Positions 12,805-24,142 of a DNA stretch of 64,000 nucleotides are shown here, piece after piece (the stretch's first letter is position 1; each line of letters opens with the position of its first letter). Location: assembly GCA_017871115.1 (NCBI GenBank), contig JAFCIZ010000005.1, positions 1,054,001 to 1,118,000 of the forward strand. Direction: 5' to 3'. Both the position numbers and the translations under genes were made by a program. The DNA comes from Cunninghamella blakesleeana (taxonomy: Eukaryota; Mucoromycota; Mucoromycetes; Mucorales; Cunninghamellaceae). The notes beneath the pieces were generated by a model. It saw only the letters and a list, made by a program, of their open reading frames with translations, was not told the origin of the DNA and ran no database searches.

Positions 12805-13411
12805 ATGTCTTCGTCATCTCAGAATAGTATATTCAGACAACAACAACTTTTATATCGATCTTCTCATTACTTGGCAAAAGATAAACAACCTACTTTTTAT
12901 AAACCTCCTTCTCCCGATTCACAATTATCCAAAGGTATTTTTTTATAATTAATCTATTAGATATTTTATCATAGTTTTTATATATATACTTTCTATTTAA
13001 AATGATATTAATTGTTTCTATATATATATATAGGTAGAAAACGAAGAATTTCTGAGGATGAGGAAATGGGTATAGCCGAAACATCGATAGATCCACCAAA
13101 CAATAATATAGATAAAAAAAAAGAAGCAGATATTATTCATTATACGAAACGAAATCGAACTAGCGTACAAAAGCAATATCCTATTACTAAACTTTTAGGT
13201 AATAATTTAAACACAAGTATTTATATATATGATAATTTATGAATGGCAAATGTATATGTCATATACTAAATAGTCTTTTTATTTTTTATTTTTTAATGTA
13301 GCTACTATGGATAAAGATAAACTTGTTGAATTAATTAATGATCTTGTTGATGCCAATCCACATTTATTACCCGAAGTTGATGCTCACTTACCCCAACCTA
13401 AAGAATCATAA
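12805..13411 (+). CDS. Cut8/Sts1-like nuclear proteasome tether, C-terminally short
   Basis: Three exons, 12805-12934, 13034-13198 and 13302-13411, giving 134 residues. The N-terminus is polar with a basic GRKRRI nuclear-localisation-like patch; the C-terminal half reads KQYPITKLLATMDKDKLVEL followed by INDLVDANPHLLPEV. That pattern (LL.T.DK..L..L...L....HP/NP.L..EV) is what I know from the dimerisation region of Cut8/Sts1, which anchors 26S proteasomes in the nucleus. Typical Cut8/Sts1 proteins continue with a helical bundle of well over 100 residues; here a stop follows at PQPKES and no further exon is evident before 13958. It is either a minimal or truncated family member, or an unrelated protein with a similar helix. 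Confidence 0.5.
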
Positions 13412-13584
13412 TATAAACCATCTGCCTATATATTTATTATTATTTTAAATGTCTTATATCAATTTAATAGCAATAACAACTACAATAACAACAACTGCAA
13501 CAACATCCACACCTGATCATTTAGTTTATAAATTAATATATTCTTTTGCAAATCTACTCATCTTCAATTAGTCAAATTTTAGTT

Positions 13585-13617
<33 letters not shown>

Positions 13618-13958
13618 CAATATATCTTCTTTTATTATTATTATTATTATTATTTAGTTTGTAAATATAAGTTCAATAAAATAATTCATTTTTTAAAAAA
13701 AGAAAAAGTTAATTACTCGTATAATCGTTAAAAAAAAATTTATTATTTTGAAATATACATATGTAACTCTACCTTATTCAATATATACAAAATAATAATA
13801 ATAAAAGAGAATAATAATAATAATAAAAGGATAATAATAAAAAGGATAGTAAAATATAATAATATAAAGAATAATAAAACTAATACGTAATAAAATAAAA
13901 AAGAGCGACAAAAAAAAGAAAAATACATGATATACTAATTCTAAAAACCAATTATAGT
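13412..13958. other. convergent intergenic space, low complexity
   Basis: About 550 bp between the Cut8-like stop (+) and the acidic orphan stop (-). It contains an adjacent T18/A12 pair at about 13582-13618, which could form a hairpin, and (TTA)n/(AAT)n runs. No gene is supported. Confidence 0.6.
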
Positions 13959-14708
13959 TTATAATATTTCCCATCCATCATCGCTTTCTATATTATTATT
14001 TGATTCTACAGTAGTATTCCCAGTGTTTATATCTTCAATGACATCAAAATCATCATCCAGTTTATCATTATTTTCTTCAGATGGATCCATATTTTCTTTG
14101 TGAGCTAACTTTTGATCTAATTGATTATTTATATGATCCTCCAAGGGTTCTTCTTTTTCTTCATTAGCATCCTTTTTCATTTCATTATCATGGTCATCAT
14201 TCTTGTCGTTACACTGGGCCATATTAATATGAGAAGAATCCTGATCATTTTCTAACGTCACTTTACAATTTAGTTCAACCGATTTATGCTTTTTTTTATT
14301 CCGGCTTGAATGTTCATCCACATTCATTTTTATTATTGCTGCAGAGTCCTCTTTTTCTTCCTTACTAATATTTTTATTATTACCATCTGTATCATCCTTT
14401 ATTATTATAGTTTGTTTTATATTTCCATCTGCATTATCCACTCTATTTTTTTGTTCGGTTATTTTTTCTTGACAAGTAGAAGTATTAGCATTAGTAGTAG
14501 AAGGTGTTTTCCAAAGATAATGCTTAGTAAAAACTTCATTGATATCTTCATATTGATTAGTATTATTATGATTCCTTTCATCATAATAAGAAAATTCCAC
14601 CCAGTCTCCTGGCATGGAGTATCTACTTTTTTTATATCTATTGGATATCATATTGTTTGAATTGATGTCATTAGTACTTATTGAATCAGGTTCAAGAATT
14701 GTGGTCAT
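13959..14708 (-). CDS. acidic Asn/Asp-rich orphan with a C-terminal AIM/LIR-like WEIL tail
   Basis: Single-exon ORF of 249 residues from ATG 14708-14706. No family is recognised. The first 80 residues are the least biased (RYSMPGDWVEFSYYDERNHN, then FTKHYLWKTPS); the rest is acidic and Asn/Lys/Glu-rich, probably disordered. It ends IESDDGWEIL-stop, nearly identical to the ending of the coiled-coil orphan 1.4 kb away on the other strand. Upstream acidic residues plus W-x-x-L at the extreme C-terminus fit an Atg8-family interacting motif. The rest of the two proteins shows no convincing similarity to my eye, so either they are diverged paralogues or they share only the motif. Confidence 0.6.
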   Translation of the reverse strand: MTTILEPDSISTNDINSNNMISNRYKKSRYSMPGDWVEFSYYDERNHNNTNQYEDINEVFTKHYLWKTPSTTNANTSTCQEKITEQKNRVDNADGNIKQTIIIKDDTDGNNKNISKEEKEDSAAIIKMNVDEHSSRNKKKHKSVELNCKVTLENDQDSSHINMAQCNDKNDDHDNEMKKDANEEKEEPLEDHINNQLDQKLAHKENMDPSEENNDKLDDDFDVIEDINTGNTTVESNNNIESDDGWEIL

Positions 14709-16384
14709 TTGAAATTAAGTAAAATAATAAAAAAAAAGAAAGGGCTGGAGTACAATATAATAAAAAAAGGGAATTAATAAAACTATACTATAACTAAACA
14801 AGATAACAGTAATAATAAAAAGAAAAAGAAAAATAAGCAAAAAGAATATTTTATAATGCTTATCAAAAAATAAAAAATAAAATATGAAAGAGAAAGAGAA
14901 AAGAGCCAAAAAAAAAAAAAAACTTTCAGGTTAAAAAAAAATTCTGCGCAGTCCATTTTTGGAAATTCAATTATTCTTTTCTCTCAATTAAAGATTATTT
15001 TAAATAAAATTGAAGGTAGTCAAAAAAAAAAAAATCATTATTAATTGTTATTATTATAAATATTTCTTTATACTGGAATTGAAAAAATAAAATAAAAAAA
15101 TGTTAATGGTATACTTAATAACATCATCTCATTTTTTTTATAAAAAAAAAAAAAAAGATAAAAAATGCATGATGACTTAATTATTCACTGTAAGGAATAT
15201 TTAACTACATTAAACCAATCATGAATGACCATCTGGAGTTAAAATCAATCATACGGTGTTGCAAACCATCATGTGGTTTAAAAAAGTTGTTTCAAGCTTT
15301 TTTTTTTTTTTATTATGTCAAGAAAATTCATATATAGGGAGATATAATAATAATAATAATAATATATATATAGATGAAGCATATATATATATATATAATA
15401 TATATTATTACTATTATTATTATTATTAACATCAATTACGTATCAATCTATCTCCCTTCTTCTCATTCTCCTCAATAATAAAATTGATTAAAAATAAATA
15501 CTAATAATAGGATATTAATGATACATTGCAAGTAATGATTCTGAGACTTTTGGTGTATAAAAAAAATGGGGTATTGAATTAAATTGATAATTAAGGATGG
15601 AATAAAAAAATCATTTCCTTTTATATCGTTTAATATAGAAAAAAATGCATTTATTTCATAATAATTACTTTTTTTGTATAAACCAGTAAAAATTAAGATA
15701 AAAACAACTAATTTCACTAAACCGTTTTTTTTTTAAAAAAAAAAAGTATATTACTGCCGAAAAATAATAATAAAAGAATAATAAAAATAAAAAAAGGTGG
15801 AATCAAATCAAAAAACGTGTAAATAAAAGATAAGACAAGAGAAAGAGTGGGGAGGGGTGGTAAAATAAGGAGTTTGAGAGATCGAGAGAGCCGCAGATCA
15901 AAATGAGTAATTGTGCGTATGTTTGTTTTTTAGTTTGGTGGGTAAAGTTCCAAAAATAGATATCCAAAAGAAAAAAAAATAGAAATTAGCCCTTTTTTAA
16001 CATATATAGGGCTTTTTCATAATAAAAAAAAATCATATTCACAAAGAAATATAAAAAAGATTAAAATAGCAAATAATAATGATATAATAAAAAAAGAATA
16101 TGATACAAAAAGCAAAAAGCAAAAATGAATATCGAAAGAATAGTAGGAACTATATAACAAAAGGAAAAGAAGAAGGGGGATAGAGAGGGTGAGTGAGAGG
16201 GTTAGGTAGGGAAAAAATAATACACATACTAAAAAATATATAATATAAATAATAATAATAAATATAATATATGTAATATATATGTATAAATAAAAAAATA
16301 TATATAAAAACGAAAAAGGGTATAGTAAAAATCAATGGAAAAAAAAAAAGAGGAGGAGGAGGCAAATAGGAACTTTTTCATTTT
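14709..16384. other. intergenic, AT-rich, no supported gene
   Basis: About 1.7 kb upstream of the acidic orphan and downstream of the PNRC-like gene. It holds A-rich tracts, (AAT)n at 15348-15365 and (TA)n around 15385-15410. An 81-codon minus-strand ORF at 15472-15717 looks like T-rich chance reading. A purine-rich stretch near 15837-15900 lies in the 3' region of the PNRC-like gene. Confidence 0.55.
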
Positions 16385-16993
16385 CTATTGAAGTTTGAGT
16401 AAAATACGAAGTTTTTCTTGAATATCAGAAATAGGATCATTGGTATAAAGTTTAGAAGGTGAGCTTTGTTGTTGGAGTGATCTTTCATAAAGAGTAGGTT
16501 GCTTTTGACGAATATCCAAAGAAATCGATTGAAGTGGTTTGGGTTGCTTCTTTTCTACAGTAGGAGGTTTAGGTAAAGAAGTAGGCGAAGGAGAACAATA
16601 CATAAATTGAGGACCAGCATAATCTACCGCGCTATTGGATCGAGTGCGTCTATAATAATAATAAACAGATAAAGTCAGTATATATATATACTTGTGTTAT
16701 TTCTTTAAAATTATATATACACATAAAAAAAAGCTTTACCTTCTAGTTTCAACCTGTATAGGAGTAGAACTAGTTTGTTGCAATTTAGGTTGAGCACTTT
16801 TACGTTTATGATGATGGCGACGATTAGATTTCTTTGTTTTAGTAGAAGTATTACTATCAGAGGAATCCGATTCAACTGGCAAAGATGGAGGGGAAAGCTT
16901 CATAGGCTTTTGCTTATTATTATTTTTACTGGAAGTAGAAGTTGATTTTTTAGGATTAGCTTTTGGTTGTTTTTTAGTTACAGTAGAAGGCAT
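16385..16993 (-). CDS. PNRC/Edc1-like mRNA decapping activator
   Basis: Two exons on the minus strand, 16993-16740 and 16649-16385, 172 residues. The start ATG 16993-16991 is the first in frame. The N-terminus is Lys/Ser/Pro-rich with a basic SNRRHHHKRKS patch. Exon 2 contains YAGPQFMYCSPSPTSLPKPP at residues 95-114, which matches the short signature of the PNRC/Edc1 family (YAGP.F..SPAPSSLP.P), the segment that binds the decapping enzyme and stimulates Dcp2. A short amphipathic C-terminal helix (DPISDIQEKLRILLKLQ) also fits. Outside the motif the protein looks disordered, as expected. The predicted role is cytoplasmic mRNA decapping. Confidence 0.75.
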
Positions 16994-17708
16994 ATTTTTT
17001 ATATGTATAAATATGGTATAAAACAAAGAAAAAAAAAACAAAAGGGAATAAATAGTTTATAAAAAAAGTTATATAACAAATAAGATTACAATTTTTTAAA
17101 AAATAAAAAAGAGAAAAGAAAGAGAAAGAAATTCAAAATTAAAAAAAATGCCCTTTATTTTAAAAATCTTAAAAAGGCTAGGTCGTACAATTTTTTAATT
17201 CTTGGTAGTGATTGGCTAAAAAAATGACCACAAACGTCCAACATCTCCCATTTTATACATCAGCCCTCTCCCATTTTTAAAAAATGCTCTCACATATAAT
17301 CATAATAAAATCACTATTAAAATATATATATATAAAAAAAAGTAATAATCATATCTATGCTTATTGTCATCATTGAAATGTTAAATATAGGTCAAGAATA
17401 TGTATATAATTTAATAGGAGTGAGCTTTTTTTTTTTTAATACATGAATGATTATTATTATTTTTTTTTCTTGTGCAACTAAAATTGGACCTTTTTATAAT
17501 TTTTTAAAAAAATGACTTGGTTACATTTTTGTTTATAAGTCTTTTTTTTTTTATCTCTCAATTTTTTCTCTCTCTCTTTTTTTTTTTCTTTTTCTTTCAC
17601 TTATACTTTTTTTATCAATTATTTTATTTTTTCATCTTATTCATTTATTATTATATTCAATTTATTAAAACATTTTTAAAAAAGAATATAAAATAAAAGA
17701 AAAATAAC
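16994..17708. promoter_or_regulatory. divergent promoter region between the PNRC-like and CLIP-170 genes
   Basis: About 700 bp separates two divergent start codons. The CLIP side carries a strong polypyrimidine block (about 17540-17605, with CTCTCTCTC followed by T and CT runs) within about 150 bp of the ATG. Similar CT blocks precede the peroxidase and AGC kinase starts. No gene is seen. Confidence 0.5.
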
Positions 17709-20700
17709 ATGTCTAAATTACCTAGTGTTAATACAGGTATTCCTCCACCAACAAAACGTCTACAAAGACAGCCATCTCTAGACTTGAGAAGAAAAAAACA
17801 GCCTCATGACCCAGCGCCTATGCCTCCAGCTTTAAAAACTTCAAAGTCTTCAAAAATATCACGTAATTCAGTATCATCTTATGATGAAATGGATTCACCT
17901 ACTACTTCTTCTTCAAGATATTCCACTTCTTCCTTTAGTTCTATTCAAACAGCTATGACCTCTCCTCGTTCTTCTGTTACTTCTCCAAAACCTTCGGGTC
18001 CTCGTAAACGTTTATCAGTTAAACCTCCTCCTATTCCTATTCAACATCTTCCTCCCCAACAACAACAACATCAACAAGTAGCTAGCCCTGTTTCAAGTGA
18101 ATTTAATTTACGTATTGGAGAAAGAGTCATAGTTGATTCAATGGGTATCGTTGGTACACTAAGATTTTTAGGCTCTATTCATAAAAAGAATGGTACCTGG
18201 GCGGGTATTGAATTAGATATCCCAGGTACAGGCAAAAATGATGGCTCTGTTGATGGGTATGTAACTAAAACTAAAACTAAAACTAAAAAAAAAAAAAAAA
18301 AAAAAAATAGATTTATATAAATTACTCATATTTCTCTTTCTCTTTCTTTATATACTACATTTTTATATTTAGCCTTCAATATTTTTCATGCCCTCCTAAA
18401 ACTGGTATTTTTTGTTCAGCAAATAAAGTGGATTCAATAGACCAAGATGAAATATCTATTAGATCAAGATCACCTCCTTCGCCTTATTCTTCTACACCTC
18501 AGCCTATGAATGGCCGTACTATTACAAAAGGGTCAAGAGCTGAACGTTACATTGGTATGAGCGCTTCACAATTAACAAAAGGATCAAGACAACAACAACA
18601 TCAAAAAAGAATGGATCGTACTTCAAGCCAGAGTTCTAATAGTCGATTGTCTACTTCATCCAATGGAAGCGTTTCAAAAAGATCTCAATCCTCTATGGCT
18701 TCACCTATTCATCCAAATAATAGTCATCCACGTCGTACCATGAGTCGTAACTCTTATTCTTCAAGTACAAGAGCAAATCGGTCTTTATCCGTTAATCAAT
18801 TAGATAATCGTGGTCAATTAACTTCCTCTCGCTCTTCTTCTTCTGAAAAATATGATGATGATTATGCTCATGACGATAGTCTAGTGATTTCTGATGAACA
18901 TATGCTTACTGAAACTCCGGTTCCTATTAATCTTGCCATGTCAGAATCCACAGATTTACCTTCCTCTATCCATACCTCCTCTTCTTCTTCTTCAACTGTA
19001 CCTCCTCTTCCTCATCACCATCATGGTATCAATAATGAAATGACAGCATCAGCAACAGCAGAAGATTCACAAGCTAGATTAGAACGTGTTCTTGGCGAGG
19101 CTATTTCTAAAGCACCTGACGAAACTATTATGCGATTACAGCAATTACAATTACGTGTTGAAGTATTGGAAGCTGAAAATAAATATTTAAAATTAGAAAA
19201 TACACAAAACAAAACAGCAGAACAAATATTAGAAAGATCCATGATACTTAAAAAGATGAAAAAGAATAACCCCAACAGTGGTGAAAATGGCGAAGAAGAA
19301 GAAGATGAAAGTTATTTTACATTAGCTGGACATAAAGCTATTGTTGAAGAAATTAAACAAGAACATGCTACCAAACAAAAAGTATGGGAAACTGATATGG
19401 AAAAAAACCAATCAGCTATCAAGAAATTAGAAAATCGGGTCTTTGAATTGGAAACAGAACAAGCAGAATTGATTAGAGAAAGAGATGAATTGATGGCTAA
19501 TCTTAGTGATGCACGTAAAACTTCAGCCCAAATGGAACAAAAAGTACAAGAATTAGAACAAAAGGTTGCTATTGCAGAAGCTAATGCCGCCACTGCTTTA
19601 GCCTCAAAAACGGTTCAGACCACTGCTAATTTTTATTCTCAGGATCCTGAAGAAATGCAAGAAAAACAGCGTCAAATGGAAATGGAAATGGAAGAAGTAC
19701 ATGATAAAATGACTTCTTTGATGGATGCTATGCGTGCTAAAGATATGTTTTTAGGTACTTTATCTGAACAAGTAGAACAACATCGTAACCTTGTAGAAGA
19801 AAAAGAACGGGAATTACGCCGATTGAAAATGGATGGGGAACGACATGGCCGTGAAAAGGATCGTCTTTTAGAAGAAATCAAAGAATTAGAAACAAAATTA
19901 ATGTCTTATGAAGGTTGTGTTACCAAAGAAGAATTTGATACCATTAAAAGAGATTATTCTGTTACCAAGGAACATTTAGCTAAAGAAACTGCTACTGTAG
20001 AAGAGTACCGTAAACGGGTGCAAACCTTGGAAATGACTGTAGATGAATTAAAGACAGCTGGTATGGACAGTTTGGAATTATATGAAAATTCAGTAGAATT
20101 ACATCGTGTCGCCATGGAAGAAATGAATGCTAATTTACAAGATGAACAAAGAAAGATTAAAGAATTAGAAATGGAAAAGGCCAATCTAGTTAAATCCAAC
20201 CAAGATGCCTCCCATGCCTTTGAAGATAAACTAAATCAATTGAAACAGCAACATCAAGATCAATTAAAGAAAGTGGATGATGAACGTAAAAATTGGGAAG
20301 ACACAGTGGCAAGCTTAAAGAAGGAAATCCAAGAACTGGTGGTCAATGATCAAAATCAAACCGAAGATGTAGATAAAGTCAACCAATTATGGGAAAATGA
20401 ACGCCAACGCCTTCAACAAGAAATTGAACATTATATAAAGCAATTTAAAACCGAACAAGATGCTCACCAATCGGTTCAATTAGAAATGGAAGTCTTACAA
20501 CAGCAATTACAACACATGGAAAAATTAACCATTGAAAAGCAACAATTGGATGATCAAGTGAAAAGACTTCAAGCCGATTATGACGATCAATTAAAAACAC
20601 GCAATAAATATTTAGATGAAGTAAGATCAGCTGTAGAAAGTCAAAAGAAAACTGAAAGTGATATGCGACGTGTTTTGGAATCCAAAGAAAAAACAGATCG

Positions 20701-21832
20701 TGAATTACAATCTGTCCGCTCAGCATTAGCTCAAGCAGAATCTACTTTGGCAGCCTTACGATCATCTTCTGAGGATATGAACGGTTGGGTCAATGAAAAA
20801 CAACAACAAATGAAGCAAATTGAAACACTTCGTGGTGAAATTGAACGTTTGGAAGCACAAAATATTTTATTAACCAAACAAAAAGAAAGTGCGGAATTAA
20901 ATGCTAAATCCATGGCTTCTTCCTCATCAAAAGATGAAAATAAAACCAAAGATGAAAATAACACACTCCAGCGATTAAAAGCAGATCATAAACAATTGTT
21001 AAAAGAACATGATGCATTAAAAGAAGCTCATAAACAAATGGAAAATGAATGCTTTAAATTAATGGATGAAGTAGAAAAATTACACGCTGAAGGGACAACA
21101 ACAGCAACAGCAACCGATGATAATAAAGATGATGAATCAACAGCAACACCTGATGAAAAGATTCAACGCCTTCAACAACAATTAGCTGAAACAAAAAGAC
21201 AAATGGATAAAGTATTACTTAAACATTCCTCTGAAATTCGTCAATTAAAAGAAGAAAAACAAGAATCAGAACGTAAACTTCAAAGAGAAATCAGCACTTT
21301 AAATAGAGATGTTAATGAATTAGAAGGCATCATTGAAACTAAAATATTTAAAGAAGCTGATTTGGAAGAAGCTTTAGAAAATGAACGTAAAACTGCTAAT
21401 CGATTACGTGAAGATCTTTTGGAATTAAGAGATCAACAAAAAAAGAATAACAACAATAATAATGGAACACTTGATCATCTTATTAATGGTAATAGTGATG
21501 TTCAACAAGAAATCAAAAATGATAAAAACTCTAACAATAACAATAGTGATATAAAAGATGGTCCTTATTGTGAAATCTGTGAAAAACATGGTCACGATTT
21601 ATTAAGTTGTAAAATTGTATTAGATGGAAGTGTCAAAAATAACAATAATGATAAACAAATAGATCAACTTGTAAGTCAATATTAATATATATATATCAGA
21701 ATTACAATTCATTATTTTATTTTTATAATATTGATTGTTTTTTTTTTTTTTTTAACCTAGTATTGTGAAAATTGTGATGACTATGGATTACACCAAACTT
21801 CAGATTGTCCTAATCAAAATGAAACCTTTTAA
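17709..21832 (+). CDS. CLIP-170-type microtubule plus-end tracking protein
   Basis: Three exons, 17709-18256, 18373-21670 and 21761-21832, 1305 residues. After a basic Ser/Pro-rich head, a CAP-Gly domain spans about residues 134-202 (LRIGERVIV, GTWAGIEL, GKNDGSVDG across the intron, then FSCPPKTGIF). A second Ser-rich basic region follows, then roughly 800 residues of coiled coil. The C-terminus has two zinc knuckles: YCEICEKHGHDLLSC in exon 2 (CX2CX4HX4C) and YCENCDDYGLHQTSDC in exon 3 (one residue longer). The last residues are NETF, an EEY/F-like tail as in animal CLIP-170, which binds CAP-Gly domains and so allows autoinhibition or dynactin p150 binding. Missing the tiny third exon would hide the second knuckle and tail. 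It acts at growing microtubule ends. Confidence 0.93.
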
Positions 21833-22331
21833 AAAAAAATTAAGGTGTTTTAAATATGTTGTATCATTTTAATAAGATGTCAAAAAGAAAAGAAAAAAAA
21901 AAAAAAAGAACAAAAAAAAAAATAGTCTTTTATATATATTATATTTTTTATTTTGTACATTTTATTAATTTATTTAATTATTTATATCTTCTACTTCTTT
22001 TTTTTCCTTTATATATATACTCTCTTTCCCTCTCTCTCTCTCTATTTCTCTATCCCTTCCCTTTTTTTTTTATTGTTATATTTGTTTGTTTATTTTATTT
22101 TGATACCAACATTATTATTATCCTTAACTATTATTCCACTTTTTATTTATTTGTATGTCAAATCAAACTTGTACATTCCCGATAAAAAAAGAAAAATAGA
22201 AAAAAACTTTAAATAAATTTTTCAATTTCCGTTTTTGCAACTTTTTTATATTTTCTGTTTTAATTTTTTTCTTCCTCTTTTATTTCATATCTATCTTTTC
22301 TTTTTAATATTAATAATAGTATTCCAACAAT
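21833..22331. other. intergenic, low complexity
   Basis: About 500 bp with an A-rich tract (21885-21925) and a long pyrimidine-rich stretch with CTCTCTCTCTC (22020-22070). It holds the CLIP 3' end and the next promoter. The overlapping T-rich ORFs here are chance readings. Confidence 0.6.
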
Positions 22332-23558
22332 ATGGGCGATATATTTGATTCCTCTATTAATATAACTTATAATGCTATAGTTCATGGTCATAATAATCAT
22401 ACTACTAATTGGTAATGATAATGAGTAAATGATACAACAACAACAATAATAATAATAATATTAATAGGCATAAAAATTAATATTAGAGTAAAAAAGAGAT
22501 GTGCGTATAAAATTAAGAATTTTATTATTTAATTTTTTACTTGTTAACCTTAACACCATTATTACTATTATTGTTATATTATCATTCATATTATTAGGAT
22601 GCTCTTGAGATGCGATAACAACCTAAGACTTATAGCTTATGGTGTAAACGGTTTTAGGTAATTTTTTTTATCAGTTTCTTTAAGGTTTAAACAAGGACTT
22701 GTGAAACATGTAGATAAAACCAAATATGACAAGAACTTGTTCTTATTTTACTTTTTTATAGTGAATGTCGATCTGAATTGAACGAAAACATACCACTTTA
22801 TGGATTTATACGTATTGAAGATGTATATTTATTTTTAGATTGGCAGCCTCCTTCTATAGAGTAAGTGTATAAAAATATAACATCGTCATAATATAAGATG
22901 AGTGTGTGTATTAAAAGTGGAAAGAATGTATGGATGACTTACACATATCTATTTCTTATATATATATATTTAGAAATGAAGCATTAGGTAATATAGTATA
23001 TATATATAAATACATAAATGGATAAAGATAATAATATTGATCGATACATGTTACATGTATTATAATTAGATGAACATAAAAAATTTCATCAAGCATTACT
23101 TGATAAATTTACATCAGATGATTATACATTATTTCAGTTAACAGCTAGCAATGTAGAAGAACTTAATGAAGAAGTCATTGTTAAAATGCTAAGTCAACGT
23201 ACCACTACTAAAAAGCATAATAAAAAACGTGAATCAGAAATTGATATTGAAGACGATGATGGCGAATATGAACAAGCTAGAGGGCATGAAAAAACACAAT
23301 TAGAAAAAGAAAAGGAAGAAGAAAAACGTATAGAAATGATGAGACAACTAGAAGAAGAACAACGTAGGCAAGAAGAAGAGTTGGAAAAACAAAGGCTAGA
23401 AAAATTAAGACTATTAGAAGAAGAACGTTTAAAAACAAAACAGCAAATGGTGGAAGCTAATGATAATGACGATGTAAGTTTATTTTTAAAAATAAAATAA
23501 ATAATAATAATAACATAACGATAAAATGAATAATATAAACAAATAAAAAAATATATCA

Positions 23559-23594
<36 letters not shown>

Positions 23595-24142
23595 TTAATT
23601 TAGGTATTGCTTAATGGATACTTGGCAGTGAAAAGTCATAACAACCCCGTAAATAAATACATAATATATCAAACCATATGATATCATATAGTATTATATT
23701 AGTAATGCTAATAGTAATATAATAGTACTCTAACCTGAATTATTTTTTCTCTTACTTTTAATTTAATATTAGTATTGGAAAAGGCGATATTTCTTTATTC
23801 AAAATAAAGCAATAACAATCTCATCAGAAGAAAAGGTAATAAATAATACTAATGATCGAAATAAAAAAAAAATTATACTGTCATGATTTAGAATATAATA
23901 CATATTATTATTAATATTAATAATTATATATATTATTATTATTTTAGCCTGAAAATCAAATCAAATCAATATCATTCACAGAATTAAAACGTTTTGGAAA
24001 AAGTGATATAGATAGAGATTGTTTCATTAGCAATTCAGCTGTATTGGAAACAACAAACAATGAAATATGGCAATTTTTAGCGGATAATCAAAAAGATTTA
24101 AATAACATTTTAATGGCAATTCAAATATGCGCGGCTCAATAA
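22332..24142 (+). CDS. ADF-H / coiled-coil / PH domain protein
   Basis: Eight exons: 22332-22411, 22598-22657, 22762-22860, 22974-22987, 23070-23473, 23604-23648, 23773-23835, 23948-24142, 319 residues. Exon 4 is only 14 nt, yet every junction keeps frame and has GT-AG ends. Residues 1-140 resemble the coactosin/Abp1 class of ADF-H actin-binding domains (TTNWMLLRCDNNLRLIAYGV, PLYGFIRIEDVYLFLDWQPP, then a helix ending EEVIVKMLSQR). Residues about 150-215 are a Glu/Arg/Lys/Gln single helix or coiled coil. Residues 220-315 read as a PH domain (LLNGYLAVKSHNNPYWKRRY, FFIQNK, and a C-terminal helix with the conserved Trp in NEIWQFLADNQ). It probably links cortical actin to membrane phosphoinositides. 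I do not recall a named protein with this order. Confidence 0.75.

Noticed and set aside
15472..15717. 81-codon minus-strand ORF with hydrophobic stretches
   Set aside because: Ile/Phe/Asn/Tyr-dominated as expected from T/A-rich chance reading; no exon context.
19021..20964. Several minus-strand ORFs of 69-93 codons inside the CLIP-170 gene
   Set aside because: They are antisense shadows of the coiled-coil coding sequence.
21856..22216. T-rich ORFs downstream of CLIP-170
   Set aside because: Composed almost entirely of Phe, Leu, Ile, Tyr and Ser from a pyrimidine-rich tract; no gene signal.
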